A DNA stretch of 6,632 nt from Kistimonas scapharcae (GTDB lineage: Bacteria > Pseudomonadota > Gammaproteobacteria > Pseudomonadales > Endozoicomonadaceae). The stretch spans positions 1 through 6,632 of the forward strand of contig NZ_BAABFL010000339.1 in NCBI RefSeq assembly GCF_039540975.1, read 5' to 3'. Shown here one piece after another: positions 1 through 6,545 of this stretch (its first letter is position 1; each line of letters starts with the position of its first letter). The notes beneath the pieces were generated by a model, which saw only the letters and a list, made by a program, of their open reading frames with translations, was not told the DNA's origin and did no database searches. Position numbers and translations under genes: made by a program.

Positions 1-6
1 TTTGCC

Positions 7-33
7 TGAAGAGCACAGGGGACGCTCTCTTCA
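7..33. repeat. Imperfect inverted repeat near the left edge
   Basis: TGAAGAG at 7-13 is complementary to CTCTTCA at 27-33, separated by 13 bases. A slightly longer eight-pair stem with a two-base bulge can also be drawn. It lies 20 bases past the stop of the short minus-strand ORF, where a terminator would be expected. The six remaining bases on the minus strand read GGCAAA, so no U-tract is visible inside the window. Terminator function is therefore only a guess. Confidence 0.25.
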
Positions 34-53
34 TTCAATTTAGCCTTACTTCT

Positions 54-242
54 TCAGATCGTTAAGCGGGAGTTAAGGCCAATCAGCAAAACCTTTTTCT
101 TTTTCTGAACCGTGATAGGGCTACTGGGATCGGCATTACTTGCATAACCGGCTAGCGGTAGTGCAACCGTGCTGGTAGCGAGGAGTGAAGTCAGTGTCAG
201 TGCTGGCAGTGACCGCCTGAACCGGAGGTTGGTATTGTCCAT
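54..242 (-). CDS. Short hypothetical protein with signal-peptide-like N-terminus (62 aa)
   Basis: I do not recognise a family. The N-terminus has a basic segment (RFRR, about residues 7-10) followed by a hydrophobic, Ala/Leu/Thr-rich stretch (about residues 12-32). A plausible signal-peptidase site follows near Gly-Tyr-Ala-Ser (about 32-35), suggesting export to the periplasm. There is no lipobox cysteine. The mature part would be only about 27 residues, with a four-lysine run and a hydrophobic VLLIGL segment. A ribosome binding site, AGGGAG (248-253), sits 5 bases before the ATG, which supports real translation. The lysine run is encoded by an A-rich tract where a frameshift could occur, but both alternative frames stop within a few codons after it. 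The protein is therefore genuinely short here, or a remnant of a longer exported protein. Its transcription runs away from rarD. Confidence 0.45.
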   Translation of the reverse strand: MDNTNLRFRRSLPALTLTSLLATSTVALPLAGYASNADPSSPITVQKKKKVLLIGLNSRLTI

Positions 243-565
243 TGTGGCTCCCTGATGTTTTGTTGTTTTTATCCGGCACTGAAGTTCGGACGAGACTTCA
301 GTGTGAGAGCAGGCTGTGACAGTGCCATGAAGTTATTGTGAATGTCCAGCGTCGTACAAGCATCCAGTGAAATAGTGTATTTGGAGCTCCTGCTAGAAGT
401 ACTGATTCTCCCCAAGGGCGACATGATAGACACTGCATCGGTATCACCCTGAATCATCAAAACAGCTGAAGACACATTGACGCTTTCAGGGATGCCATGT
501 TTCCAAACGCACAGACTGCAGTCATAGCAAAGCCGGCCTGTACGACAACGACTCGAATCATAACC
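243..565. other. Sparse region between the short ORF and rarD
   Basis: This 323-base stretch has no confidently called gene. It holds the ribosome binding site of the short minus-strand ORF, the perfect hairpin at 277-303, and a minus-strand open frame (269-574, TTG start) with a separate 36-codon frame (457-567) that may be parts of one broken gene. I found no convincing sigma-70 promoter for rarD: TTGACG at 477-482 resembles a -35 box but has no good -10 at the right distance. Confidence 0.4.
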
Positions 566-567
566 AT
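269..567 (-). pseudogene. Possible broken small exported protein gene
   Basis: Two minus-strand frames together look more protein-like than either alone. From the ATG at 567 a 36-codon frame (stop at 457) begins MVMIRVVVVQAGFAMTAVCA, a hydrophobic signal-like start. In a second frame, open down to 269, the part before about 480 is Cys/Arg-rich and looks untranslated, whereas the part after it is Ser/Thr/Val-rich and looks like a real polypeptide ending in NFSAG. A frame change around 460-490 would join the good halves. No homology is recognised, the ribosome binding site is weak, and its start would overlap the rarD start codon, so chance open frames remain quite likely. Confidence 0.15.
277..303. 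repeat. Perfect hairpin/dyad, 9-bp arms with 9-base spacer
   Basis: CACTGAAGT (277-285) is exactly complementary to ACTTCAGTG (295-303), with a 9-base spacer. On the minus strand the structure ends 34 bases before the start codon of the short exported ORF and overlaps the last codons of the open frame ending at 269. Neither strand shows a T-run directly after the stem, so a canonical intrinsic terminator is not supported. An operator or a 5' leader hairpin for the short ORF are the alternatives. Confidence 0.5.
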
Positions 568-1459
568 GAAACAATCCACTTTGGCAGGCCCATTATTGGC
601 CGCATCCGCTTTTGTACTGTGGGGGCTGACGCCGCTATACTACCGCCTGGTTCCGGGCGCTGATGTCTTTGAGATGCTGGCCCAGCGATTGATTTGGTCC
701 GTACCAACGCTACTACTGGTCATGTTGATCATTGGACGCCATATTGACTTGCGAACGGTGCTGGCGGATCGTCGCTCACTATTGCTCTGCTTGCTGGCAG
801 GATTGTTCATGTGCCTGTCCTGGTATTGTTTTATCTACGCCATGACCCATGGTCAGGTACTCGCTGCGAGCCTGGGATTTTTTATTAATCCGCTATGCTC
901 CATCGCGCTGGGCGTCCTGTTCTTAAGTGAACGACTCAACCGTGCCCAGGCGGCCGCTGTTGTGTTGGGTATCCTTGGTGTTGGCTGGCAGGTCTGGCAT
1001 TACGGCGAGCTGCCGTGGTTGTCGCTGGGTATGGGTATTGCGTTTGGCTTCTACGGCATGATCAAGAAGTACATTGCGTTTGATTCGCTGACATCGCTTC
1101 TTGTAGAAGCCATGCTTTTGACACCGTTTGCCCTTGGCTATCTGCTCTGGCGCTTTCACGACGGCAGCAGTGTGTTCTTTGAATCAAACAGCAATATTCA
1201 GCTGCTGTATATCCTGTCAGCCCCTGTCACCTTGCTGCCTGTAGGACTGTTCACACTGGCTGTGCGTCGTACATCGCTGACGGTTGTGGGTCTGATTCAA
1301 TACATTGAACCCAGCTTGCAGTTCTTCCTGGCCATCGCCCTGTTTGGTGAAGTGTTTGACAGCGTCAAAGCCGTCAGCTTTGGGTTTATCTGGACAGGCC
1401 TGCTGCTCTGCTGCCTGCAGAGCGCCTATGACCATTACCGTCCAAGACGTGCCTACTGA
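566..1459 (+). CDS. rarD: RarD-type EamA/DMT-superfamily permease (297 aa)
   Basis: This is an inner-membrane transporter of the drug/metabolite transporter superfamily, annotated in other bacteria as chloramphenicol-sensitivity protein RarD; its physiological substrate is unsettled. The sequence is hydrophobic throughout, compatible with about ten membrane segments in two EamA halves. Family signatures seen are the N-terminal LWGLTPLYY (18-26), ASLGFFINP followed by LFLSERLNR (101-126), and QYIEPSLQF (245-253); each matches the corresponding stretch of E. coli RarD as I remember it. The ATG at 566 gives 297 residues, the usual family length, and starts at the same point as known RarD proteins. 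An in-frame ATG at 497, preceded by AGGG at 488-491, would add 23 unlike residues. The 566 start lacks a clear ribosome binding site, so the start is the least certain part. The gene converges on the kinase gene with only 20 bases between stops. Confidence 0.9.
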   Translation: MKQSTLAGPLLAASAFVLWGLTPLYYRLVPGADVFEMLAQRLIWSVPTLLLVMLIIGRHIDLRTVLADRRSLLLCLLAGLFMCLSWYCFIYAMTHGQVLAASLGFFINPLCSIALGVLFLSERLNRAQAAAVVLGILGVGWQVWHYGELPWLSLGMGIAFGFYGMIKKYIAFDSLTSLLVEAMLLTPFALGYLLWRFHDGSSVFFESNSNIQLLYILSAPVTLLPVGLFTLAVRRTSLTVVGLIQYIEPSLQFFLAIALFGEVFDSVKAVSFGFIWTGLLLCCLQSAYDHYRPRRAY

Positions 1460-1466
1460 TCATTCA

Positions 1467-1496
1467 CAGGGTACTCACATCACTCCGGGTACCCTG
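1467..1496 (+). terminator. Candidate terminator hairpin between convergent genes
   Basis: CAGGGTAC (1467-1474) pairs perfectly with GTACCCTG (1489-1496) across a 14-base loop. The stem starts 7 bases after the rarD stop and is followed on the plus strand by TAATTT, a weak T-rich tail. It overlaps the last five codons and stop of the convergent kinase gene. The stem is only moderately GC-rich and the tail is poor, so this is a tentative rarD terminator. Confidence 0.35.
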
Positions 1497-3033
1497 TAAT
1501 TTCGCGGATCTTGCGATAGAGCGGCTGCATCTGCTTATACATTTTCAGATAGACGTCATTATATAGGCGGTCATACAACAGGGTATTGGCAGGATCCGGC
1601 TGGAACACACGACAAGGTCTCGTCATATTCGTGATAGCCGTGCGGTAATCCGGATAAAGTCCAAGCCCTACGGCAGTATTGATAGCAGCCCCCAAACCGG
1701 ATGTTTCATAGGTATGCGGGCGCTCCACTGGCAACCCGAAAATATCGGCTGTCAGCTGCATGGCACCATCACTTTGGGATCCGCCACCGGAAACCACCAG
1801 CCGGCCAATGGAATGACCGCTGCGTTTTTCAAGGATATCCCGCCCTTCACGAAGTGCATAGGCCAGCCCTTCGACGATCGCCCGATACACGTGAGCACGG
1901 GTATGCACATCGCCAAAACCAATAATACTGCCCTTGGCCTCCAGGTTCTTGAGACCGGGTGACCAGTAAGGTTGCAACATCAAGCCCATTGCTCCCGGCG
2001 GCGCTTCATCAAGCAACCCTTCAAACAATTCTTCCGGCACGACGCCCCGCTGTTCGGCCTGCTCCAACTCAGGGTGTCCGAACTGCTGTTTGAACCAGCT
2101 CACCATCCAGTAGCCGCGGTAAACCATAAACTCAGCGTTGTAGGCATCAGGAATAGCGGCAGCAAAAGGAGGAATCAGAAACTGTGGCTCAACGTATTTG
2201 TAGTTGACCGTATTGATGGTGGCCGTCGTTCCGTAACTGAGACAGCCCGTTCCCGCATCCGCACAACCGGAACCAATCACTTCACAGGCTTTGTCTGCCG
2301 CTGCCGCAATGACGGGCAGACCTTCGGGGATGCCGGTGAATTCAGAGGCGGCTTTCGTCACATGTCCGAGCAATTCCCCTGGTTTCACCAGCTCCGGCAG
2401 CTGCGCCCGACGAATACCCGTGCAGCGCCACTTCCAGTCAAACGATTTAGCCCACTGCTGGCGCTTGTAATCAAACGGGATATAGCCCACCTGACATCCG
2501 GTGGAATCCTTGAATTCACCCGTCAGCTTCCAAGTGTGCCAACCTGATAGCAGCAGAAATTTATGGGTACTTTTCCAAAGATCTGGCTGATTCTGCGCCA
2601 ACCAGCGCGCCTGGCATTTGCTGCGGAAATAATCCAGTGTTTCCCTTAGACCTGTCACCGCGGCGATCAGGTCCCAGCCGCCGCCGATTGCCTCTTTGGT
2701 GTCAGCACGTCGCTGATCCAGCCAGAGAATAGCCGGACGCAACGATTTTCCCTGCTTATCGACACAGACGACAGTGCCACGCTGTGTCGTCACTGACACA
2801 CCACTGACAGCACTCGCAGGAATCTCGGTCTCTCGCCAGAGTTCCCGACAGGCACGACCCACAGCTTGCCAGTAATAATCCGGATCCTGCTCCGCCCATC
2901 CCGGATTCGGTGAAAAATAAGGATTCAGTTCAACCCGTGATTTACCTACCAGTTCCCCCTGCAGGTCAAACAACAAGGCCCGTACACTCTGGGTACCGTT
3001 ATCGATAGCCAGCAAGTACTTTTCCTGCGACAT
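1480..3033 (-). CDS. FGGY-family carbohydrate kinase, glycerol kinase/YgcE-like (517 aa)
   Basis: A cytosolic ATP-dependent kinase of a polyol or sugar. The FGGY N-domain is visible as the phosphate-1 motif DNGTQSVRA (11-19), GWAEQDP (45-51) and TTQRGT (82-87), with the probable catalytic Asp247 in AAADKACE. The C-domain carries YGTTAT (267-272), the glycine-rich VVSGGGSQSDG (413-423) and TSGLGAA (444-450). Numbering runs almost parallel to E. coli GlpK, so the glycerol pocket can be compared. Arg85, Trp104, Tyr135 and Asp247 are kept, but the GlpK Glu84 position is Gly86 and Gln246 is Lys248. The substrate may therefore not be glycerol; E. coli YgcE-type kinases are the other comparison. The start at 3033 is chosen because AGGAG (3041-3045) lies 7 bases before it; an ATG 9 codons upstream lacks this. 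It is the last gene of the cluster, 84 bases after the dehydrogenase. Confidence 0.85.
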   Translation of the reverse strand: MSQEKYLLAIDNGTQSVRALLFDLQGELVGKSRVELNPYFSPNPGWAEQDPDYYWQAVGRACRELWRETEIPASAVSGVSVTTQRGTVVCVDKQGKSLRPAILWLDQRRADTKEAIGGGWDLIAAVTGLRETLDYFRSKCQARWLAQNQPDLWKSTHKFLLLSGWHTWKLTGEFKDSTGCQVGYIPFDYKRQQWAKSFDWKWRCTGIRRAQLPELVKPGELLGHVTKAASEFTGIPEGLPVIAAAADKACEVIGSGCADAGTGCLSYGTTATINTVNYKYVEPQFLIPPFAAAIPDAYNAEFMVYRGYWMVSWFKQQFGHPELEQAEQRGVVPEELFEGLLDEAPPGAMGLMLQPYWSPGLKNLEAKGSIIGFGDVHTRAHVYRAIVEGLAYALREGRDILEKRSGHSIGRLVVSGGGSQSDGAMQLTADIFGLPVERPHTYETSGLGAAINTAVGLGLYPDYRTAITNMTRPCRVFQPDPANTLLYDRLYNDVYLKMYKQMQPLYRKIREITGYPE

Positions 3034-3040
3034 CCGGTTA

Positions 3041-3045
3041 CTCCT
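3041..3045 (-). promoter_or_regulatory. Ribosome binding site that sets the kinase start
   Basis: The minus strand reads AGGAG here, 7 bases before the ATG at 3033. This favours that start over the in-frame ATG at 3060, and the protein then begins directly with the conserved first strand of the FGGY fold. Confidence 0.7.
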
Positions 3046-3117
3046 GCGGCAGGCCTGCAACTGCGACCTGCTCTGTTATTCTTTTTTTCGTGCAATCAGC
3101 GACAAAACAGCCGTGGG

Positions 3118-4731
3118 CTATGAGGCGATGGAGTACGCCTTACGCCACAGCGCCTGGTAACGCCCAACTTCCTGAATCCAGCGTTCGGCATCCCAACCCG
3201 CTTCTTCCTGCATGATGGCGCGGATACGTCGCAACTCCCCCTGGGCGCCGTTTTCCAGCAGATTCCCAATACGCGTCCGGCGTAACAACAAATCATCCAG
3301 GTGAACCACCTGCTCATGCCGGGCAGCCCAACGCAGCTCCCCCCATAAACAATCGGTATTGGCAACGGGTGTCCATTCCGTGTCCTGTATGTCTGCAACC
3401 ACATCCTCCGTCGCAAAACCAAAACGTCCTTTCAGACGACGCAGAACGTTTTCTGAATCACGCTTAAACTTGGAAACCGTTTGCGTTGCAGCCGATGAGG
3501 AGAAAATCGGTGCCTGTGGACTGAAACCATCAGCCCCGGAGATATAACGGCGAATACCGGCCATGACTTCGAGTGCAATCAGGCGGAATGTCGTCAGCTT
3601 GCCTCCACAGACAGTAATCAACCCGTGATCATCCCAGATGGCATGCTCACGTTTTTCTTTTGAGGGATCCACATCCTTGCCACTGCTGATCACCGGGCGA
3701 ACACCTGTCCAGGTGGAAATCACATCCTCCCTGACAATCACCGCACCGGGAAACTGATGGTTAGTCGCGTCCAGCAGGTAACTGATTTCTTCTTCGCTGA
3801 TTGCTGGTTCTTCATCCAGCGATTCCGGGTAATCCAGATCCGTGGTACCGATCACTGTGTGCCCTTCCCACGGGAATATAAACACGGGTCGTTTATCCGC
3901 AGGATGCATGAAACAACAGACCTGGGCCACAGGAAGGCGCCAGGAAGGGACGACCAGGTGGCTGCCACGCAAGGGGCGCACAACCGCCGACTGTCCGACC
4001 TCTTTGCGCAGAGTATCGGTCCAGACACCTGTCGCATTGACCACAACACGCGCTTTCAGGGAAAAGGTTTCACCGGTCAGCTCATCCACGGCATTGACAC
4101 CAGCAACACGTCCCTCTGCCTTAAGAAGCGATTCAACACGACAATAGTTCAGAGCCTGGGCAGTGGTGTTGTGCATAGCTTCATAGAGAACACGAAGCAC
4201 CAGCCGGGCGTCGTCGACAATTGCATCGTGGAAGCAGGTTCCGCCCTTGAGTCCTTCCTCACGAATACCTGGCGTAATCTGGGCACTCAGTTTGTCCGCA
4301 GAATAAAAACGATGACTGCGCTTTCCCGCCAACGCACCGTAGACATTCATCACCGCTGAAAAGGCCAGGGGACCGGGAAAGCCTCCCTTGTAATGTGTCA
4401 TGGTGAACTCACTGCGCTCCACCAGCCCCGGCGCTTCATTCAGCAGTCTTTCCCGCTCCCGTACCGAATCATGGGTGAGTTTCAGTTGCCCCTGGGCAAT
4501 GTAGCGCAGCCCGCCATGCACCATCTTGGAGGAACGGCTCGACGTTCCCCAGGCAAAATCCTTTTGTTCGAGCAACAGGCAACGCAGACCGCAGCGGGCC
4601 GCTTCTCGCAGAATACCGGCGCCGGTAATACCGCCACCCACCACAATCAGGTCCCATTCATCGGCTGTCCGCAGCGCAGTCAGTATTTCGTCCCGCGATC
4701 CCCCCAGCGGTCCCCGGTTCGCTTCACTCAT
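3118..4731 (-). CDS. FAD-dependent glycerol-3-phosphate dehydrogenase, GlpD type (537 aa)
   Basis: Expected to oxidise sn-glycerol 3-phosphate to dihydroxyacetone phosphate and pass electrons to quinone at the inner membrane. The FAD fold begins with DLIVVGGGITGAG (27-39), has an acidic Glu55 at the end of the second strand, and continues with the GlpD hallmark GTSSRSSKMVHGGLRY (62-77). FHDAIVDDARLV (167-178) and RGSHLVVP (255-262) are also typical. Residues that align with GlpD substrate-contact positions are seen: Arg255, Arg345 in TGVRPV, and Lys378 in GGKLTTFR. The C-terminal helical DAO_C domain is complete, ending with WGELRWAARHEQVVHLDDLL and a basic tail. Length is close to the family norm. 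GAGG (4740-4743) lies 8 bases before the ATG. The flavoprotein gene ends 56 bases upstream. The enzyme is family-typical, so its reaction is the safest of the cluster. I leave the symbol empty because this may be a second, cluster-specific paralogue of the housekeeping GlpD. Confidence 0.88.
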   Translation of the reverse strand: MSEANRGPLGGSRDEILTALRTADEWDLIVVGGGITGAGILREAARCGLRCLLLEQKDFAWGTSSRSSKMVHGGLRYIAQGQLKLTHDSVRERERLLNEAPGLVERSEFTMTHYKGGFPGPLAFSAVMNVYGALAGKRSHRFYSADKLSAQITPGIREEGLKGGTCFHDAIVDDARLVLRVLYEAMHNTTAQALNYCRVESLLKAEGRVAGVNAVDELTGETFSLKARVVVNATGVWTDTLRKEVGQSAVVRPLRGSHLVVPSWRLPVAQVCCFMHPADKRPVFIFPWEGHTVIGTTDLDYPESLDEEPAISEEEISYLLDATNHQFPGAVIVREDVISTWTGVRPVISSGKDVDPSKEKREHAIWDDHGLITVCGGKLTTFRLIALEVMAGIRRYISGADGFSPQAPIFSSSAATQTVSKFKRDSENVLRRLKGRFGFATEDVVADIQDTEWTPVANTDCLWGELRWAARHEQVVHLDDLLLRRTRIGNLLENGAQGELRRIRAIMQEEAGWDAERWIQEVGRYQALWRKAYSIAS

Positions 4732-4787
4732 GTGGCCTGCCTCTTTTGTCAGACTTCTTGGTTATCCGGCCGTTCTCAGGTGACCGA

Positions 4788-6392
4788 TCAGGCTTCCAGC
4801 AGTGCTCCCGGATTCAGGCGACCTTCCGGATCAAAACGTTGGCACAGGGTACTGATTGCCGCCATTCCCAACTCACCTTTTTCAGCGGACAGGTAAGGTG
4901 CATGATCTCGCCCCACACCGTGCTGATGACTAATAGTACCGCCATGGGCGACGACCGCCTGAGAGGCTGCACTTTTCAGCTTCCGCCAGTTCGCTACTGT
5001 TTCTTCGTAGGTTTCTCCGCAGCGGAACAGGTACGTGGTGTAAATGCTGGAACCCTGTGCATAAAAATGTGACAGGTGGGTAAAGACATGCACGTTCTCT
5101 CCCTGATCCGCCAGCGCACCACGCAGTGCATCCTCCATGGCGTTCAGGGTATTGTCCACACGGCTCCAGTCCACGGACGTTTCCAGCGTGTCGACGGCAT
5201 AACCTTCCTGCCATAGGTTTTCACGCAAATACGGGAAGCGGAAACGCCCCTTTTCCCAGATGCGCCCGATACGATCGCCGATGGTCATGCCAACACCGTT
5301 ATAGTGACGTACCAGTCGGCGTATCTGCCGATGTGCCGCGCGGTACTGGGCACGGGTACCGGTGATACCAAACGTCAGCATGCATTTGCCTTCATCAACA
5401 TTCCGGAAACGCAGGTATTTTTCGAGCATGGCAATAAGGTCTTCATGCCCTGCCAGCTTCAGCTGGGTGAACGTTTCCGTAGCATTGGATAACCGCAACA
5501 TGGAAAGCGGAATCCGTGACTGAACGGCAGTTTTTGTGCAGTTGAAACCGTCTCGCCAGTTTGGAAAATAAACGACAAAGAACTTTTCTTTTTCAGGCGT
5601 CGGGCTCACCCGCACTTTCACCTCGGAAAGCACCCCCATACGCCCTTCGGAGCCCAGCACCATTTCACGAATATCAGGTCCGGCGGAAGACGCTGGCATG
5701 GTCGGGATATCCAGCGTACCTTCGAAGGTTTCCAGACGACCGCCGGCAAACAGCTGTTCGATACGGCCATAACGCAATGACTGCTGGCCACTGGAACGGC
5801 TGGCGACCCAGCCACCAATCGTGGACAACTCAAAGGATTGCGGGAAATGCCCCAGGGTGTAGCCACTGCGGGCCAGCTGCGCCTCCACCATGGGGCCGGG
5901 CGTTCCCGGGCCAAAGGTGGCAACCTGGCTTTCAGTATCAAGACTGACCAGACGGTTCATATGCTCAAGGCTTAACGTCAACACCGGTTTATCCAGTGCC
6001 GGAGGATTGATATGCCCGGCAACACTGGTGCCGCCACCATAAGGGATAATGACAAAGTCCTTCTCTCGAGCCAGATCCATCAATTCGCGGATTTGATCGG
6101 GGGTTTCCGGATAAGCGACGCCATCCGGAAAACGGTCAAACACCCCGCTTTTCATGGCGACCCAGTCCGGCAAGGACTGCCCACGGGCATGACGGACACG
6201 GTGCTCAACATCCTTACAAATCAATTCATGATCTGGCAGGCGTGACGCTGGCACCTTGGCACACACCTCCTCCAGGGTCGCCTGCGGCAGGATTCTGCCT
6301 TCTCCCAGGTTTTCCCTGACAAACTGGCGGGCGCCTTCAGTAATGGTGGGTTTTTCTGTGGTGTCTGTGCCCCAGCTGTTCCAGTAACGCAT
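4788..6392 (-). CDS. FAD-binding oxidoreductase of the alkyldihydroxyacetonephosphate synthase family (534 aa)
   Basis: A VAO/PCMH-fold flavoprotein close to animal AGPS, which swaps the acyl chain of acyl-DHAP for a fatty alcohol and so makes the ether bond of ether lipids. Shared landmarks: N-terminal WNSWG (4-8), a RHARGQSLPD-type segment before the FAD domain (67-76), PYGGGTSVAGH (117-127), GYTLGHFPQS with His182 (177-186), STIGGWVASR (190-199) and GSEGRMGVLSE (247-257). In the C-domain, Arg390 in YLREN, Tyr451 in SSIYTTYLF and the His489-Gln490-His491 triad sit where AGPS has its active-site Arg, Tyr and three-His stretch. E. coli YgcU and mycobacterial Rv2251 are other bacterial relatives, so an alcohol or hydroxyacid dehydrogenase role is possible. 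The start matches family N-termini; AGGGGA (6404-6409) lies a rather long 11 bases upstream. It is the first gene of the cluster. Confidence 0.82.
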   Translation of the reverse strand: MRYWNSWGTDTTEKPTITEGARQFVRENLGEGRILPQATLEEVCAKVPASRLPDHELICKDVEHRVRHARGQSLPDWVAMKSGVFDRFPDGVAYPETPDQIRELMDLAREKDFVIIPYGGGTSVAGHINPPALDKPVLTLSLEHMNRLVSLDTESQVATFGPGTPGPMVEAQLARSGYTLGHFPQSFELSTIGGWVASRSSGQQSLRYGRIEQLFAGGRLETFEGTLDIPTMPASSAGPDIREMVLGSEGRMGVLSEVKVRVSPTPEKEKFFVVYFPNWRDGFNCTKTAVQSRIPLSMLRLSNATETFTQLKLAGHEDLIAMLEKYLRFRNVDEGKCMLTFGITGTRAQYRAAHRQIRRLVRHYNGVGMTIGDRIGRIWEKGRFRFPYLRENLWQEGYAVDTLETSVDWSRVDNTLNAMEDALRGALADQGENVHVFTHLSHFYAQGSSIYTTYLFRCGETYEETVANWRKLKSAASQAVVAHGGTISHQHGVGRDHAPYLSAEKGELGMAAISTLCQRFDPEGRLNPGALLEA

Positions 6393-6403
6393 GGTCTTAT
6401 TAT

Positions 6404-6409
6404 TCCCCT
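6404..6409 (-). promoter_or_regulatory. Ribosome binding site of the AGPS-like gene
   Basis: The minus strand reads AGGGGA, 11 bases before the ATG at 6392. The spacing is longer than usual, but no better in-frame start lies closer and the protein N-terminus fits the family. Confidence 0.45.
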
Positions 6410-6443
6410 GGCTGCGCTGATGTTCTGCTTTTTATCTGACCGG

Positions 6444-6495
6444 CTTTCCCGGTAAATCGTAGAGAGTGTACTCCTACTGGCATTATCCGGGAAAG
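6444..6495 (-). promoter_or_regulatory. Nested inverted repeats upstream of the cluster (candidate operator/promoter)
   Basis: Outer arms CTTTCCCGG (6444-6452) and CCGGGAAAG (6487-6495) are perfect complements, 34 bases apart. Inside them, 6459-6477 forms a second dyad. GTAG and GAGT, with one bulged A between them, pair with ACTC and CTAC around a two-base centre. On the minus strand GATAAT (6482-6487) resembles a -10 box, which would put the transcription start inside the inner dyad, about 80 bases before the first gene; no good -35 is seen. This geometry suits a repressor or activator site controlling the three-gene cluster. A leader RNA hairpin is the alternative. Confidence 0.4.
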
Positions 6496-6545
6496 GGTCA
6501 TACCAGCGACGAGCATTGTGAAAATAACCCAAAGGGATGTCACTG

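Noticed and set aside
97..106. Programmed frameshift at the A-rich lysine tract of the short exported ORF
   Set aside because: Both alternative frames hit stops within a few codons after the tract, so a frameshift would not give a longer product.
1972..2547. 191-codon plus-strand open frame
   Set aside because: It lies wholly inside the FGGY kinase gene on the other strand, its translation is rich in Arg/His/Phe without any recognisable domain, and the kinase frame has clear conserved motifs throughout.
3049..3058. 10-base palindrome GCAGGCCTGC before the kinase gene
   Set aside because: It is short, has no spacer or extended arms and no T-run; in a GC-moderate genome such a palindrome is expected by chance, so I do not call an attenuator or operator.
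3757..4359. 200-codon plus-strand open frame
   Set aside because: It is antisense to the GlpD-type gene; its translation has no family signature, and the opposite strand encodes conserved FAD and substrate-binding motifs here.
4393..4896. 167-codon plus-strand open frame spanning the GlpD/AGPS-like junction
   Set aside because: It is antisense to the N-terminus of one real gene and the C-terminus of another, with a Ser/Arg/Pro-rich composition typical of a shadow frame.
6221..6532. 103-codon minus-strand frame overlapping the start of the AGPS-like gene
   Set aside because: It is in another frame of the AGPS-like N-terminus, and the overlapping part is Cys/Arg-rich shadow sequence. The AGPS-like frame has the family N-terminal motifs.
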